DNA from: Distichodus sexfasciatus
Taxonomy: Eukaryota > Chordata > Actinopteri > Characiformes > Distichodontidae
Reading direction: 5' to 3'
NCBI GenBank assembly: GCA_032718565.1
Contig: JAVGVS010000018.1
Location: 824,501 to 888,500 of the forward strand
Length of the DNA stretch: 64,000 nt
The position numbers were made by a program, and so were the translations under genes. Below the pieces are notes generated by a model. The model had not been told where the DNA came from. It made no database searches and was given only the letters and a program-made list of their open reading frames with translations. Positions 24,801-36,102 of this stretch are shown one piece after another (the stretch's first letter is position 1; the number at the start of each line of letters is the position of its first letter).

Positions 24801-25053
24801 AGTCTCTTCTTCATTTAACATTCAGGCACGAACAGGGTGCTGGAAGGCAGTCACAAAGTCACAAAATGTGCTGTGTTCTTGCTTCTCTCCACAGCTGCTG
24901 AGCCTCTACAACACTCTGAACCCCGAGGCCTCGGCCTCCCCCTGCTGTGTGCCGCAGGACCTCGAGCCTCTCACCATCCTCTACTACGTGGGACGAACGC
25001 CAAAAGTGGAGCAACTTTCCAACATGATTGTCAAATCGTGCAAGTGTAGCTGA
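12468..25053 (+). CDS. tgfb3: Transforming growth factor beta 3 precursor (complete, 7 exons)
   Basis: Secreted latent growth factor acting through TGF-beta type II and I receptors and Smad2/3. Coding exons 12468-12813, 17575-17738, 20532-20661, 21401-21508, 22430-22601, 24482-24635 and 24895-25053 join in phase to 410 codons (human 412). Residues 1-21 form a hydrophobic signal peptide. The latency peptide has the N-terminal cysteine (Cys25) that links to LTBP or GARP, the IKKKRVEAIRGQILSKLRL helix, N-glycosylation sequons at 72, 94, 133 and 140, and the CPC dimerisation cysteines (225, 227). The furin site RRRKR is at 294-298. The mature 112-residue chain (299-410) starts ALDTNYC, has nine cysteines and ends KSCKCS. 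The human RGD (in HGRGDLGRL) reads RLD here (260-262). The start ATG is chosen at 12468, preceding MHLGRALLL; human MKMHLQRAL begins two residues earlier. Confidence 0.98.
12814..17574. other. tgfb3 intron 1 (4.8 kb)
   Basis: No coding structure. A short CpG-rich patch at about 13560-13630 (ATCGAGCG, GGCGCCGG, CGTCGTGTCGC) stands out and could be regulatory. Frames at 13193-13465 on both strands look like chance. A weak GC-rich block lies at 15630-15860. Confidence 0.7.
17575..17738 (+). CDS. tgfb3: tgfb3 coding exon 2
   Basis: 164 nt, acceptor CCTTGCAG, donor CAG|GTAGGT. Encodes CPKGITSKVFRFNVSS and RNEQRIELYQ, nearly identical to human; carries the sequons at Asn133 and Asn140. Confidence 0.98.
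17978..18054 (+). repeat. Partial copy of the MITE interior outside the element
   Basis: About 75 bp here match 18568-18640 inside the MITE with few differences (shared blocks ACCAGGGAAATGACAGGTAT, ACACACAATTCATC, GTTCTTTAGC), in direct orientation about 590 bp apart. Confidence 0.8.
18225..18875. mobile_element. Non-autonomous DNA element (MITE) with TTAA ends
   Basis: Begins TTAAAGGTCCCATACTAT and ends with the near-exact reverse complement (ATATGGGACCTTTAA), each end at a TTAA, the target used by piggyBac-type transposases. About 650 bp, no transposase frame. The 'aaaggtcccata' end is widespread in fish genomes. Confidence 0.75.
20532..20661 (+). CDS. tgfb3: tgfb3 coding exon 3
   Basis: 130 nt, acceptor GACGGTCAG, donor G|GTGAGA. 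Encodes RPDEHIAKQRYIGGKN and SFDVTETVREWL of the latency-peptide arm domain. Confidence 0.98.
20662..22429. other. tgfb3 introns 3 and 4
   Basis: Intron 3 (20662-21400) and intron 4 (21509-22429) flank exon 4. No repeats of note. The last 350 bp of intron 4 are GC-richer and open on both strands, but no domain or splice structure supports an extra exon. Confidence 0.7.
21401..21508 (+). CDS. tgfb3: tgfb3 coding exon 4
   Basis: 108 nt between GCTTTGCAG and AAAG|GTGAGA. Holds the bowtie knot VHCPCHTF whose two cysteines join the latency-peptide dimer. Confidence 0.98.
22430..22601 (+). CDS. tgfb3: tgfb3 coding exon 5 (integrin loop, furin site)
   Basis: 172 nt between GTTTTGCAG and TC|GTGAGG. 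Encodes the integrin-loop region, here YRLDLSRLRKQKD in place of human GRGDLGRLKKQKD, then PHLILMMLPPHRLD, the RRRKR furin site and the first residues of the mature chain (ALDTNYCF). Confidence 0.98.
22602..24481. other. tgfb3 intron 5 with a SINE
   Basis: AT-rich, with a TG-rich stretch at about 23450-23490 and the SINE at 24041-24287. A (TA)n run sits near 24375-24390. No coding structure. Confidence 0.7.
24041..24287 (+). repeat. tRNA-headed SINE, family A
   Basis: Starts with a tRNA-like A-box region (GGCAGTTGGTAGCGTAATGG), then shared blocks TAAAGTTACCACTGAGGTAC, TCATGAGCAAGATAC, GCCCACTGCTCCTTCACGA and GATGGGTCAAATGCAGAGGT, ending in (CACT)n. Other copies lie at 33724-33944, 49711-49820 (5' part) and 56684-56871. 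Confidence 0.75.
24482..24635 (+). CDS. tgfb3: tgfb3 coding exon 6
   Basis: 154 nt between CTGTCCTGCAG and TCG|GTTAGT. Encodes mature-domain NYEENCCVRRLYIDF, RWIHEPKGYHANFC and GPCPYLRSADTTHS. Confidence 0.98.
24895..25053 (+). CDS. tgfb3: tgfb3 coding exon 7
   Basis: 52 codons and TGA, acceptor CTCTCCACAG. Encodes YNTLNPEASASPCCVPQD, LTILYYVGRTPKVEQL and the terminal KSCKCS of the cystine knot. Confidence 0.98.
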   Translation: MLSLYNTLNPEASASPCCVPQDLEPLTILYYVGRTPKVEQLSNMIVKSCKCS

Positions 25054-26280
25054 GGTCCTGAGCACAGTGGCAGCCCCACGGAGGTCTTTAGGGGGATGAG
25101 AGGGGCGAGAACTGGACTTAAAAATACCTCTACGCATCCATTTCAGCCTCTTCCAGGCCCTGGAGCATGATGCTTCAACGCACTACATTGTCTAAGATGA
25201 GTTCTGTTCTGAGGCCAATCTGCTACCCACTGCTTCTCTACCAACTTTCGGAGCAAGGCACAGACCATTCAAAGTGTGTTTTTTTTCCTTCCATTTCTTC
25301 CTTACCCTTTACCATTGCTTTTCTCGTCAAACTGCAAATGTCTTGGGCATTTCTGAACTGGGTGAATAATGTAAAATGACAGTGCTTACTTAGTGACCAA
25401 TGCAGAGGCTGCTTTATCCAGGATGAGTCAGCAGCTGTGGTCAGGACGCGATGCCTACTGGATATATTGAAAACAGACTTAAAGGTTTGTAAGAGCAATG
25501 CCTGGCTTTTGCTATGGAGAATGGCAGGTGTTTTTTTGTTGTTGTTGAAAATGTAAAGCCTTGACGCACAGGATTCACCCATGCTGAACGTTGCACTGTG
25601 GTCTTCACAGTTCCCTACACTGTTTGTCTATAAGACAGGCTGACAGATGCCAATAATCTTACAATTAATGTTAATACAGACATGCTGGAAAGAAATGTTT
25701 TTTAAAAAATGTTTTGTTTTGGTTCTTTACCTCTGTAATATACCAGAGTCTTGGGATATTTGGTCATCAGGCCTACATAAAGCAGACAATTCAGTGTAAA
25801 ATGGCATACAGCGCGTACATTGCGTGATCATAAACTACAAACTGTACATTTTTTGAATTGCTATTACTCCTGAAAACACCTTTTTTTTAATTAAAAATTG
25901 TCTTTGACAAATAGACTGAATTTGTACAGTAATTTAAAGGAAGTAGAGTGATCGTATCCTTGGCAACTCCAATCACCTGCCATGGCGTTGCTCCGATTAC
26001 TAGGCTACAACATTGATTGTAGCTTCATTTAAAGTTGGTACACGTACAACTGTGATCATTTTATTAAAGTAAACATTCATTCAAAATCTAGACAAATTGA
26101 TCCTTGGATATATGCCCAGCCCTCACAATTTCTTGAAGAAGAACCTGGCCACAGTTCAGCTGTGTGGATTAATGTGTATTGAACCACTGACACTCAATAC
26201 CACCTTTGGATTGCATATGCTGATAGTTTTGTGTCAAACATCTGAATGATTTAGAATTTAATAAACTTGGAAGTCAAAGT
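25054..26280 (+). other. tgfb3: tgfb3 3' untranslated region
   Basis: From the TGA to the first good AATAAA (26260-26265), about 1.2 kb, comparable in length to mammalian TGFB3. The end is predicted from the signal only. Confidence 0.55.
26260..26265 (+). terminator. Predicted tgfb3 polyadenylation signal
   Basis: Canonical AATAAA within TTTAATAAACTTGG, the first plus-strand copy after the stop codon. Another AATAAA further on would lengthen the transcript. Confidence 0.5.
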
Positions 26281-28034
26281 TTTTATAATGATCATCTGTA
26301 CACTTCAGTTCATCATAACTACTAGTTTGGATAACGTGGGTCTTCCTTAAATGCACAGGAAAGTTCTCACAAACTATTTCACTGCATCATAAAAACAACG
26401 TGCCACCTCTATCTGTGGCTGAGATCGCATGACTAAGATTTAATTACATTTGCAGGATGACTATGTTGCTCTCTTCTAAAAGAACTAATAGTCAGTCTTG
26501 CTTTATCAAATTCTATTTAAAAAGCCCTGCCAAGCTGTTTCTGCCTTTTCAATCTATAAACAGCTGACATTTTACACTCAACAGACCTAAGGAAATGTGT
26601 GTAAAATGACAAACTTTCAGATTTGAATTATGGTCAGAGATAGAAAGTGAACATTGGCAATGATCAACACTGACAAGACGTATAATTTATTAGTTTTCAA
26701 TTATTTTACTGAAAAAGTGCAATAATAAACTTTTGCATTTTCATAATACATTTAATAATGAGGATGAACAATGAACGTTCAGTAAACAAACATTTCCAAT
26801 TTCAATATATTAAACAATTCAAGTACACATTAAATGGTCTATATCAAGTTATAGACAACTTTTCTTTCTCAATTATATTTACTACTCTTCAATCAACTGT
26901 CAATTAAGCAAACAGCTTTGACTAAACACTGGGACATTTTGGTCCATAGTCTCCCAATATACAGTTCCACTCTACAGTTATAGAAAGCACTCTTCTCAGT
27001 ATTTAGATAAAGTTCAAATGAACAAGTCAAGCATAAAAACATCAATACTGTAAAAACTAAAACTACCTGTTTAAAAAAAATCAACCCTGAGAAAACCAAT
27101 GTTACAGTACAGCACATCCTCAAATTAGGACATTTGGTTTTGGTTAGTATACATGAACGGCGTGTATGTCTTGTGAGACAGAATTAGCCTAAAACTAGAA
27201 ATGTTTAAAGCATTTAACCTAATGCAAAACTAAACTAGGGTCTAGCAACTGACGGTGACTGCCATAGTTTAACCCAAAACATTAACACAATAATAATTAC
27301 AATACCAGAGGAGGTGTGGAAAAATGTTGAATACAAATCAAAATAAGTGAGAGGACATCTCACTGCTGCATTGCACAGCTGTATTTCATAATAATACGGT
27401 GTATTGTGGAAGAGTTTACTGCTTTTACACACACGCGCACACACACACACACAGACAGATCACGGATGCCAAGAAGCAGTTACATGCTACAGATCATACA
27501 GACCCAGTTGTGGAAGAGTGCTACCAGGAGAGCCGTTCATTCTGAACATGTCATAAAACACAACGCACAAGGTATTTAAGCTGTGTACATATACAAGCAA
27601 CATGTGGCACCTGAACGAGGCACTTTTACACAGAGCAGTGTAAGAGACTGACCTGACACTGTGATTTATGATGCATTGCAAATGAGGATTTACCATCGCC
27701 AAGTCTTCTGGGAACTTTTAAAGACATACATTGTTTACATCACCAATGTAGATCATTTACTCATGCTGACACTTTCCTTTTAGAGCTTTTGTGCACACAC
27801 AGCAGCCTTCTCTTCCACTGATTTATAATGCTCTCCATCTCATCACATACAAAGATGTCAAATACAACATTAACTCTGGTTTATGAAATGTAATGGTAAC
27901 AAACCTTAAGGATAAATCCAAACTGACACAGATTCAAGATTAAACTTTGAAGGTGAATACTCCACAGCTGATAATAGAGAATCTACACACTTGATGTTGG
28001 CAGCTGGGTAAAAGAGTCCAGACTCCAGTACAGT

Positions 28035-28340
28035 ATGAGCAGCAGCTGTTGTTGCCTATCCATTCGCGCAGTCTTTCCATGGCAGCAGTTGCATGGTGAG
28101 AATGGGGCTGGACAACTGCAGTGGATGGGATGGGGAGGAACTGAAGGCCACCGGAAAGTCTCGGGCCATGGAACAGATCCCCGCTCGCGTCAAAGCCAGG
28201 GATTTCTTACACTGCAGGCTATCCTGTTGCACACCCACATGCTCTCCAAGAAAATAAATAAGGCCGGTTTGATGTCAGACACCGTCTCGGGGGAATGGCA
28301 TTTGTCAGCTGTTCCCCCGACTGAAAATACTATGAAGGAA
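28035..28340. promoter_or_regulatory. Candidate conserved element or unassigned exon
   Basis: Balanced, complex sequence with frames open on both strands. On the minus strand there is a convincing acceptor-like pyrimidine tract (about 28108-28134, ending CACTGCAG). I tried it as a terminal ttll5 exon: phases allow it but the predicted peptide resembles nothing I know. A conserved non-coding element is equally likely. Confidence 0.2.
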
Positions 28341-29387
28341 ATGTTATCTTCAATTTCTCAAATCGACACTGAGATTAAAGTCAGGCAAGGCTGGGAAGCA
28401 CTCAAAAATGTTGTTTGGTTTGCGAACAACACAGATGTCCCTCTTGGAGAAATAAGGGGGAAGCCGAGGTCATGTTCTGTGAGGGAATTTCATATCTGCA
28501 TCAAGTGAAACCTGGTATAGTAAATAGGCGAGATCCTCCCCCCACGTGCAGGTGGGCCCCTGTTCAGTCATCTGTAACCGGATCCTTGAGTTTGGAATAG
28601 CTTGCTATACACAGACAGACCTGGGAAAGGATAAAACCAGATGACATTGTAAAAGGACTAATAGAGAAAAAGGGATCAGAGTGCATGTGTAAGAGCACAC
28701 ACACACACACACACTCACTACTCATCAGGAGAAACAGCTCTACTCAGCATGAGGCTTTCGCTGCCTCCCCAAGGGCCTAGAATTGCAACAGGCACCATTC
28801 ACTCACATGATGCTTCATACTTGACATAACTGAGGACGGTCAGCACAGGTGAAACTGCTTTAAGCATTAAAACTACTTTCTGTACGTCGTTAACATGTAC
28901 GCCAGTGAACACTTAAAATCTAAGAAAATAAGCAAATGCCATTAAATAAACAGTGAAACTCCTGAAAATCACTGAAGTTATTGTCAGAAAGTCCTTTTAG
29001 TCCAGTACACATTTTAAGTATGAGTGCCTACAGCTTATTTAGTACGGCTGGGTGCACAGGTGGGGACAACAAATTGTGTGTCGTTTGTTTTTTGGTTTTC
29101 AAACAAAAAGAGACCGTAGAGAAATGCAGTAAACAGGAAACACTCATTTTTACAATCTTATTTCAACATTTTGGGATGATTTCATTTTTCCCTTTGGACA
29201 CATACTGTATATAATACATATGGGGCTTTTCATTGTCTCATGGTTTCTACATCCAAACATGACCATTTTTATAGCATTCTGGATTTCCACTTCAGTCTGC
29301 CTGTTGTCTGCTTTTCCTCTTCTTCAGTAGTCTGTGATTGTAACCTGAATTTTTTATTTTTATGGTTGCCACTAGGTAGCACATGTA

Positions 29388-29899
29388 CACTGCTGGGCAA
29401 AAAAAATGAGGCAAGCACAGTTTATTGCATATTTTATCATTGTGTTTCTTGCTTAACAAATTCAGTCTTTCGCAATATTGTCTGCATCTAGTGTACAGTG
29501 TACAGTTTAGAAAGGGACGTCTTTCCCCTTGTTTGTCTTTCGTAAACGCGGCCATTTGGATGAGCTGTCTTACTGTCTTTCACAGTGTGCTGTGTCAGTG
29601 CTGTTCCATTCATGTTTGTTTCCCCACAACTAGTCAGCGCTCCAAAATGATCTGCCATTAAGTTTGGCTTTGATGTGTGCCAATGTGGAACTTAATTGGA
29701 CACTAATCAAACTGAGGTAACACACTCTAGCCACTGCCTGCTTCCATCGGCCATTCCATACTAAATTGTGCACTAGATGTATACAATATTTGGTTACACG
29801 TTTGCTTCTTGCTTGTTGCACTTGAACTTGTTCAAATAAAAAAGTATGTACAGAAACTGTGATAAACTCTGTTTGCCTCATTTCTTTTGGCCAGCAATG
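29388..29899. mobile_element. Mariner-like MITE
   Basis: Ends CACTGCTGGGC and GGCCAGCAATG are imperfect inverted repeats flanked on each side by TA, the Tc1/mariner target. Just inside, the left end reads AAATGAGGCAAGCACAGTTT and the right end mirrors it. About 510 bp, no transposase frame. Confidence 0.7.
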
Positions 29900-31977
29900 T
29901 ATTGGGAAACCAAGAAAAAAAGAAAATGAGCACCACATTGTAAGGTGCTTCAGGTAATTAGAGAACCCCAAATCTCAAACCTTTGTACGTCCTCATGAGA
30001 GTCCAGAGTCTGGAATAATCCAGAGTCGTCATCATCATCAAAGTTAGAAGTTAACCATTAGGACAGGTTAAATGTTGGCTGATGTGATTTCGCTCAGTCT
30101 AATTAGCGGTGCCTGGTTGATCTTGTGAATTTAATGTGTTATTTGATGCACTGCGTTTTGTCAGATAAGAGCAGCAGCAGCAGGAGCAGGAGCAGCAGTT
30201 GTCCTGCCCTCGTCCTCCTCTCTCCCCTCTATCGCCTGGCTCCGGGCCAGTCTTACAGGAGAAAAGAAATTCCAAGTGCAGTCGGAGCTGCTGTGTTTGT
30301 GCTCCCAAACAGTATTCTCTTTCATTCCCTCTCCACAGACTCTGTTTATTTTGGTGCTCTTTTACACCGTGAGGCCTTACGGCACAGGAGAACGAAAACA
30401 TCAGGCCCGACTTCCAATCCAGTGACATGTCTGCTGGAAGCAGCTTTTCCAAGCTCAGCAAAGAAGAGGGGGGTGGAAAAAGAGAGAGAATGGAGAAAAT
30501 ATTTCCTACTTTTTCATCCTATACTCCTCTTTGATATATCCCTCAGAGAAAGGATGCATTTTCATCCATAAATTACATGGCTAAACAGACTATAACAAAC
30601 AAAAAGGAGCCAGTGCCAAATGAATAAGGGGTGGAAAAAAAAAAGATCAAAAAGCAAAGTGCAGTGAAAAATGAGGCCCTGTGTGGTTTCTGGTTTGGAA
30701 TAGTACTCTACAGCATTGCCAAAATGGAGCAAAAGGTTGAAAGAGAAGTCTAATTTGTCGGCTCTTTGTTTGATTTAGAATTTTTAGGGGGTACGTGGTG
30801 TAACTTCTCATTGGATAATGCAGGTCTAGGCACACCATGTCCTTTTTCTCTCAAGGGCAGGGCTTGTGATCTTTCTGCTAAATGTAGATGTAATTCTGTT
30901 AAAATTTCACAGCAGAAAACACAGTGTAAAACAAAAAACCACATTCAAAGAAAAAATCTTTAGTGAGCGGTTAAACAATCAAAATCCTGACAAACGTGAT
31001 TTCAGGAAGCTGCTTTAGATTGTGCATCTGTAGCAATGAATATTTATTAATTTGCTTTTGGGAAAAGAAAGTGTGTTTAATGTCACTGTCACGCTGCTTG
31101 GCAATGTGCTAAACAGCGAAGGTGCTTTAAAAGCCCACAACAATAAAACGGAAAGTCTTCTAGAGCCTTCAGATGGAAACGCTGTCAGCAGCAGCTACTG
31201 GCAGACCAACAGAGAAGGGAGTACAGGAGGGAAATAAACAAGAGGAGGTGGGAATGGGACAGAGGTAAATGGAGGGAGAGATGGGGCAGAAGAGAGGCTG
31301 ACGGATGCAGACTGACGGCTGATCACAGAGAATGCTGGCTGCATGGATCAGCCCTAACTCCCTGTCACACTTAATCAGAGCCGCCCGGCCGTCTCAGCAC
31401 AAAGACTCAGAAAGGCCTTCTGCACTCTAAACAACACAGTAACATGATGCATGGCTGCGTTCTACCTTCTGTTGTTCGCAATGTTTTAATCTCTCGCTCT
31501 CTCTCTCTCCGTTTTCAAGTGATCCTTTCCCATTATTATTCAGATGCCAAGCACCTCCCAAACCACTTTCTCCCCATACAATGGAAAACTGCATTCGTGA
31601 AATTCAGAAACGGCTCTCCACAGATCGAGTTGCAGTTATTGATGAGTTTATAAGACGCCTGTTGATCCAGGCCAAGGCACATACTTTGAAGGAATAAAAT
31701 TAATGTGTCTGTACAAATCATTTTTTCTGCTCACCTCTCCCTGTACTACGAACCTGTGTGCAGTTGCATTACATTATAAACTGCATGGTGCATGTGCGCA
31801 TACAGTAGACAAGGCGTTCAAGGGAAAGTCCTGATCAGACAACCAGATGTGCAGCAGCTTAAACTGCTTAATATCACCGTTACTGCAATAAAATCAACAG
31901 TTCCTCCAGACCCACGCTCAGGCTCCAAGGTGGAAAGAGTTGTGCAACCCTGGGAAGAGGAGTGTGACCATGCGCAA

Positions 31978-31978
<1 letters not shown>

Positions 31979-32007
<29 letters not shown>
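31979..32007 (+). repeat. (TG)n microsatellite
   Basis: About 14 uninterrupted TG units. Confidence 0.95.
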
Positions 32008-32009
<2 letters not shown>

Positions 32010-32170
32010 CCACATTCTCATACATATGACAGGAGAAGGCAGAAAGCAATAAGATATGAACAAAATGTAGATAACTGCAATTACTTCCACCAGTTTTTGG
32101 GAGTGAATTCCCCAAAATCACACCAGATCCTTAATCCAGGCCCCTTCAGGTTTCTAAGTAAAGCTTATGT

Positions 32171-32195
32171 AAGAAGAAGAAGAAGAAGAAGAAGG
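32171..32195 (+). repeat. (AGA)n trinucleotide run
   Basis: About eight AAG/AGA units in a row. Confidence 0.95.
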
Positions 32196-33483
32196 TGGCT
32201 TTGAGGGAAAAGAAGGCTATTCCTTTTAAAAGGTAACATAAGACGGCTGTCTGCAAGGCTACCTTATTTCTGGACATATTTGAAGGAGTTATTGCAAGTA
32301 TGCTTCTCTGGGAAAAAAATCCCATAATACTGTTCACCAGAGTTCTATGAAAACGCGCTGGGTATTTCTGACCACAGCGATGGAGCAACAATTTTAAAAA
32401 AGCTAAAGTAGAAAAGTATGTAAATATAAAAGTAAATCTTAATGATTTACTAGGGATAAACCATGTATGTTACAGGACAGGACTTAAAAGTTTATTTCAA
32501 TAATTTGATATTTAAAGTATATAAATAAAAACAAAAGATTTGAATTAATACAATTTTATTAAGGTACATCAATATATTATGTACTATTCCCATTACATTA
32601 GCATTACCCAGTCAGGTTGAATAACTTTAATGTATTTTTTACTTACATGTATTATTTTATTTATTCTGATAATGGTAGTTATCATCATTTCTTAATATGT
32701 TTTAATAAAAACTGAACCAACAAGGTCACACAGAAAATTAGATGTTGAAGTCAGATTTCAAAATCAGTGCATGGATTGAATCTATATAAATCTATATGTA
32801 TAAATGTTTATAGAAATGTATTGTTATGACACAAAATGGATTTTATGGAAGTGTTCAAGGTTTGAACATTCATCAGATCTTCCTTTATAAGTGTAATTTC
32901 TATTTAGCATATATATTTTCTATATTCTTTTATTTACTTTTTTCTTTAGTTTAACCTATTTGTAAACTTAATTCGTCTCCTTGGCCACTTCACTACATGT
33001 TGTATTTAACTGTGGAAAAAATCATCTTGCACATGAAACTCAGTAAAACATCCCAGGAATCAGTATAGATTTCCACTGCTGTATAATTAGTAGCCCGTGC
33101 AACAATTACTGGTAACAGCATCAGTGCTATACTCATCTAGGTTGTCATGCCCCTCCGAGTCTAAGCTGGCCAGAGTAGTCCCTTCAACTCTAAAGATGTC
33201 TTGTTGCTATAGTACGAGTTAAAAATAAGACACAGCACTGAATGAGGATCATCAAAGTTGGAATGGTCACTATGCCCAGCTGCCTGCCTCTGAAGCTGGC
33301 AGGGTAACCGACCTGTCTGGGCACACTGTCTCTACAGCTCCCTGCCAAGGTTGGCCATTAAAATACCACAGGCATGGTGTTCCCACTGCAAGCTCAATTA
33401 AACTGCACAAGGTTGATAAGTGGACTTCTCAAAACTGTTGCCGTGATGAAAGGCCGGCCAACAACAGGTATGAATGAGAAAAT

Positions 33484-33661
33484 TTAAGGGTTTATTTTTG
33501 CATTCATCAAAACTCCAAAAATGGGAGATGGAGATGGAACGCCGGACGGGTGAGATACCAGTGTGTGTATGTGTTCACCTGGTTTTCCACACAAGGTGTC
33601 ATAGACGACATGCTGTCTGGAAGACATGCCATTACTGGAGGACGCCTCACTTGGTGGCTGT
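33484..33661 (-). CDS. ttll5: ttll5 last recognised exon, possibly terminal
   Basis: Acceptor TTCTCTTTACAG at 33662-33673. Joined in phase it reads QKQPPSEASSSNGMSSRQ, echoing human SQKASKGSSAEGQLNG. Either it splices at 33579 (CAG|GTGAAC, phase 1) to an exon I could not find, or it reads on to a stop at 33484-33486, with an AATAAA overlapping the final codons (AAAATAAACCC). I favour the terminal reading slightly. Confidence 0.6.
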
Positions 33662-36071
33662 CTGTAAAGAGAAGGAAAAAATGGACTGTAATATTGAACA
33701 TAGAATATCACAAATTATGACACACGACGTTCTTCATGTGATCGGAAGTTTGCCGGTTTAAATCCTGGACGAGTAAAGTTACCACTGAGACACTCATGAG
33801 CAAAGTACCATCTCCAAGCACTGCCCATGTCAGCTGCCCACTGCTCCTTCACCGATGGGTCAAATGAAGAGGTCACATTTCATTGTGATGCACCGTGCGC
33901 TGTGCTGTGGTGTGTTCACAATGACAAATAATCACTTACTGTCCCATCAGCGGAAAATCATGTCAAACGTGTTTATTAATGTCACTTTTTTAAAACAAAA
34001 GGTTGGAGGGGAGTGATGTGCAATACAGGTGTGGTGATCTCAAAATAGTCCTTTGTGCTTTTATTTTCATGTTTTTATTACATGCTCCGAATGGCAGACA
34101 TCATGGAACTTGTGACAAACGTCTCTGTTTGGCAGTGAATGGCTCAAATAATTAAGCCTCTCTCGAAGAACGTCTGGCCATGCGGAGCGTGTTAAATCAT
34201 CATTTCTGTCCAGGAGCGGAGAAAAACAGGGGCCAACATGCCTGTAACTCTATACATTAAATCCGCTAAGCATTTTTGGGAACAATAAATAAAGCTTAGC
34301 TGGTATTAACCTCCCGAAAACAGAACAGTGGCACGCCAGAGCCGTATTAGCACGGTAATGAGCGTGCACAGTGCTGCCTTGTAGGGTCCACACAGTTGGC
34401 CTTTCATATGGTTACACAACCTCAGGGCACTGCAGCAGATAGAAACGCTCCAATTAAAAAGCCAGTCTGACCAAGCAGGAAGCAACACTTTAGTACTTTA
34501 TTGGCAATTTGAGTTCAAGGCTCTTTACACTAGTTTACACACGGCAGGACTGGAGAGTGTGACTTTGCACCGGTTGTTTTAAAATTTAAATGCCTCAATG
34601 GCACGTGTTAATTACACCCTGTTGCTGGGCAGAGCTTGATTATGCGAGGGTTAAAGTAAACAGAACAACAACGTATTAAATACAATTGAATAGATGCCAT
34701 GCATGCAAACGTAAGAACGTTTTTATTTGTGTTTGTATTTATTAATTAAGTACAAATAAAAGGTTCCTACAAGTATAAATACAAGTACAAATAAAAATGT
34801 TTATTATCTGAACTGCTTAATTTCTATTGGGGTCACGGAGGGAATTTTGGGCGGAGGCGAGGAACAACCCTGGGCAGGCGCCAACACGCACACACACTTA
34901 CAAATGCAGTCATATTCACACCTACAAGGGCAATTTAGAGTAACCAATCAACCTGCAGCACACGTTTTTAGGACTGTGGGGAAAAAACAATGGAGCACCC
35001 AGAAAAAACCCACACGGACATAAGGGAGAGCACACAAACTCCTCACAGAAAGGCCCCACGGCCAATTCGGGGATCGAACCCAGGACCTTGTTGTTGTGAG
35101 GCGACAGCACTAATCACCGCACCGCCCCATATTTTTTATATTTTTAATAAATACATGTAGAAACTTTTTTTAATAGGTTTGGGCCTTTCGTTTACACGGA
35201 TCCAAAAATCTTCAAAAGGGTGTTTTAAAAATATGCGTTTGAGGTGGCTAAAACTTGTGTTCATAAAAATATCTGCATACATGTAAACTGGGCCTAAAAT
35301 TTATACTTTGGAGGCTAAAAAATCTTGTTTCAGTATACCCTATATTCCTAAAAAAACATTTTAACCTTTTAAGGGTTTTACCCTAATGTTGGAAATGTTG
35401 CCTCCATCTATCAAATATTTTTCATTCCAAAATGTATGTGCAAACATCAGTTTAACAATACGACCTGACCTATTATTGAAATGATTGAAAAGCAGTCTGT
35501 ACATCATACGTCATCAAACATGGATTTACAGCTTTCCATTTTGCAATAGAGTCATCGTTATAGATCTCATCGCTAGATATTATTGCCACTGTTTCACCTG
35601 AAAAATGATATTTCAATGAGTTATGTAAGTTTCAATCTTCATTTTAACATCACAGTTTAACTACCAATACTAGACAATTTTAAAGGGGAAGATTTTATTT
35701 TTCTTTTCATATGAGCCAAAAAGTGAAAACATCTTTTTTCTTCATTGGCAGGGGTGAATGCAGCAGTTCACCAGACAGTAACTCTGCTGTTGTAATTGTC
35801 AGTCCATTAGTTATGCCACTCTGCAGCCCCTGTTTCCTTGGTAACATCTCCAAAACTCAACATGACTTGCAAACAAAAAGCACATTTATAAAAATTATAA
35901 TAGAAATGACTGATTTCACCCTGACCCTGTCACCATAAACGCAAACCACTGTGACTGTACTCTGATCCACTGAATTCAGAACTAAGACATTTTGGATATG
36001 TGTGTTTGAATGTAGGCATGTATATGAACAACACCCACACACACTCTCTCTCTCTCACACACACACGCACA

Positions 36072-36102
<31 letters not shown>

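Larger units (their letters stand above)
26281..33483. other. Intergenic region between convergent tgfb3 and ttll5
   Basis: About 7 kb with no gene recognised. It holds a mariner-like MITE (29388-29899), a GT run (31979-32007), an AGA run (32171-32195), an AGC-rich tract near 30173-30200 and a GC-richer, complex block at 28035-28340. Frames on either strand lack domains. Confidence 0.6.

Noticed and set aside
30099..30571. Frames on both strands around an AGC-rich tract, with a pyrimidine-rich acceptor-like run on the minus strand.
   Set aside because: The putative acceptor ends TGAG, the phase-compatible peptide stops within about 18 codons, and nothing is recognisable.
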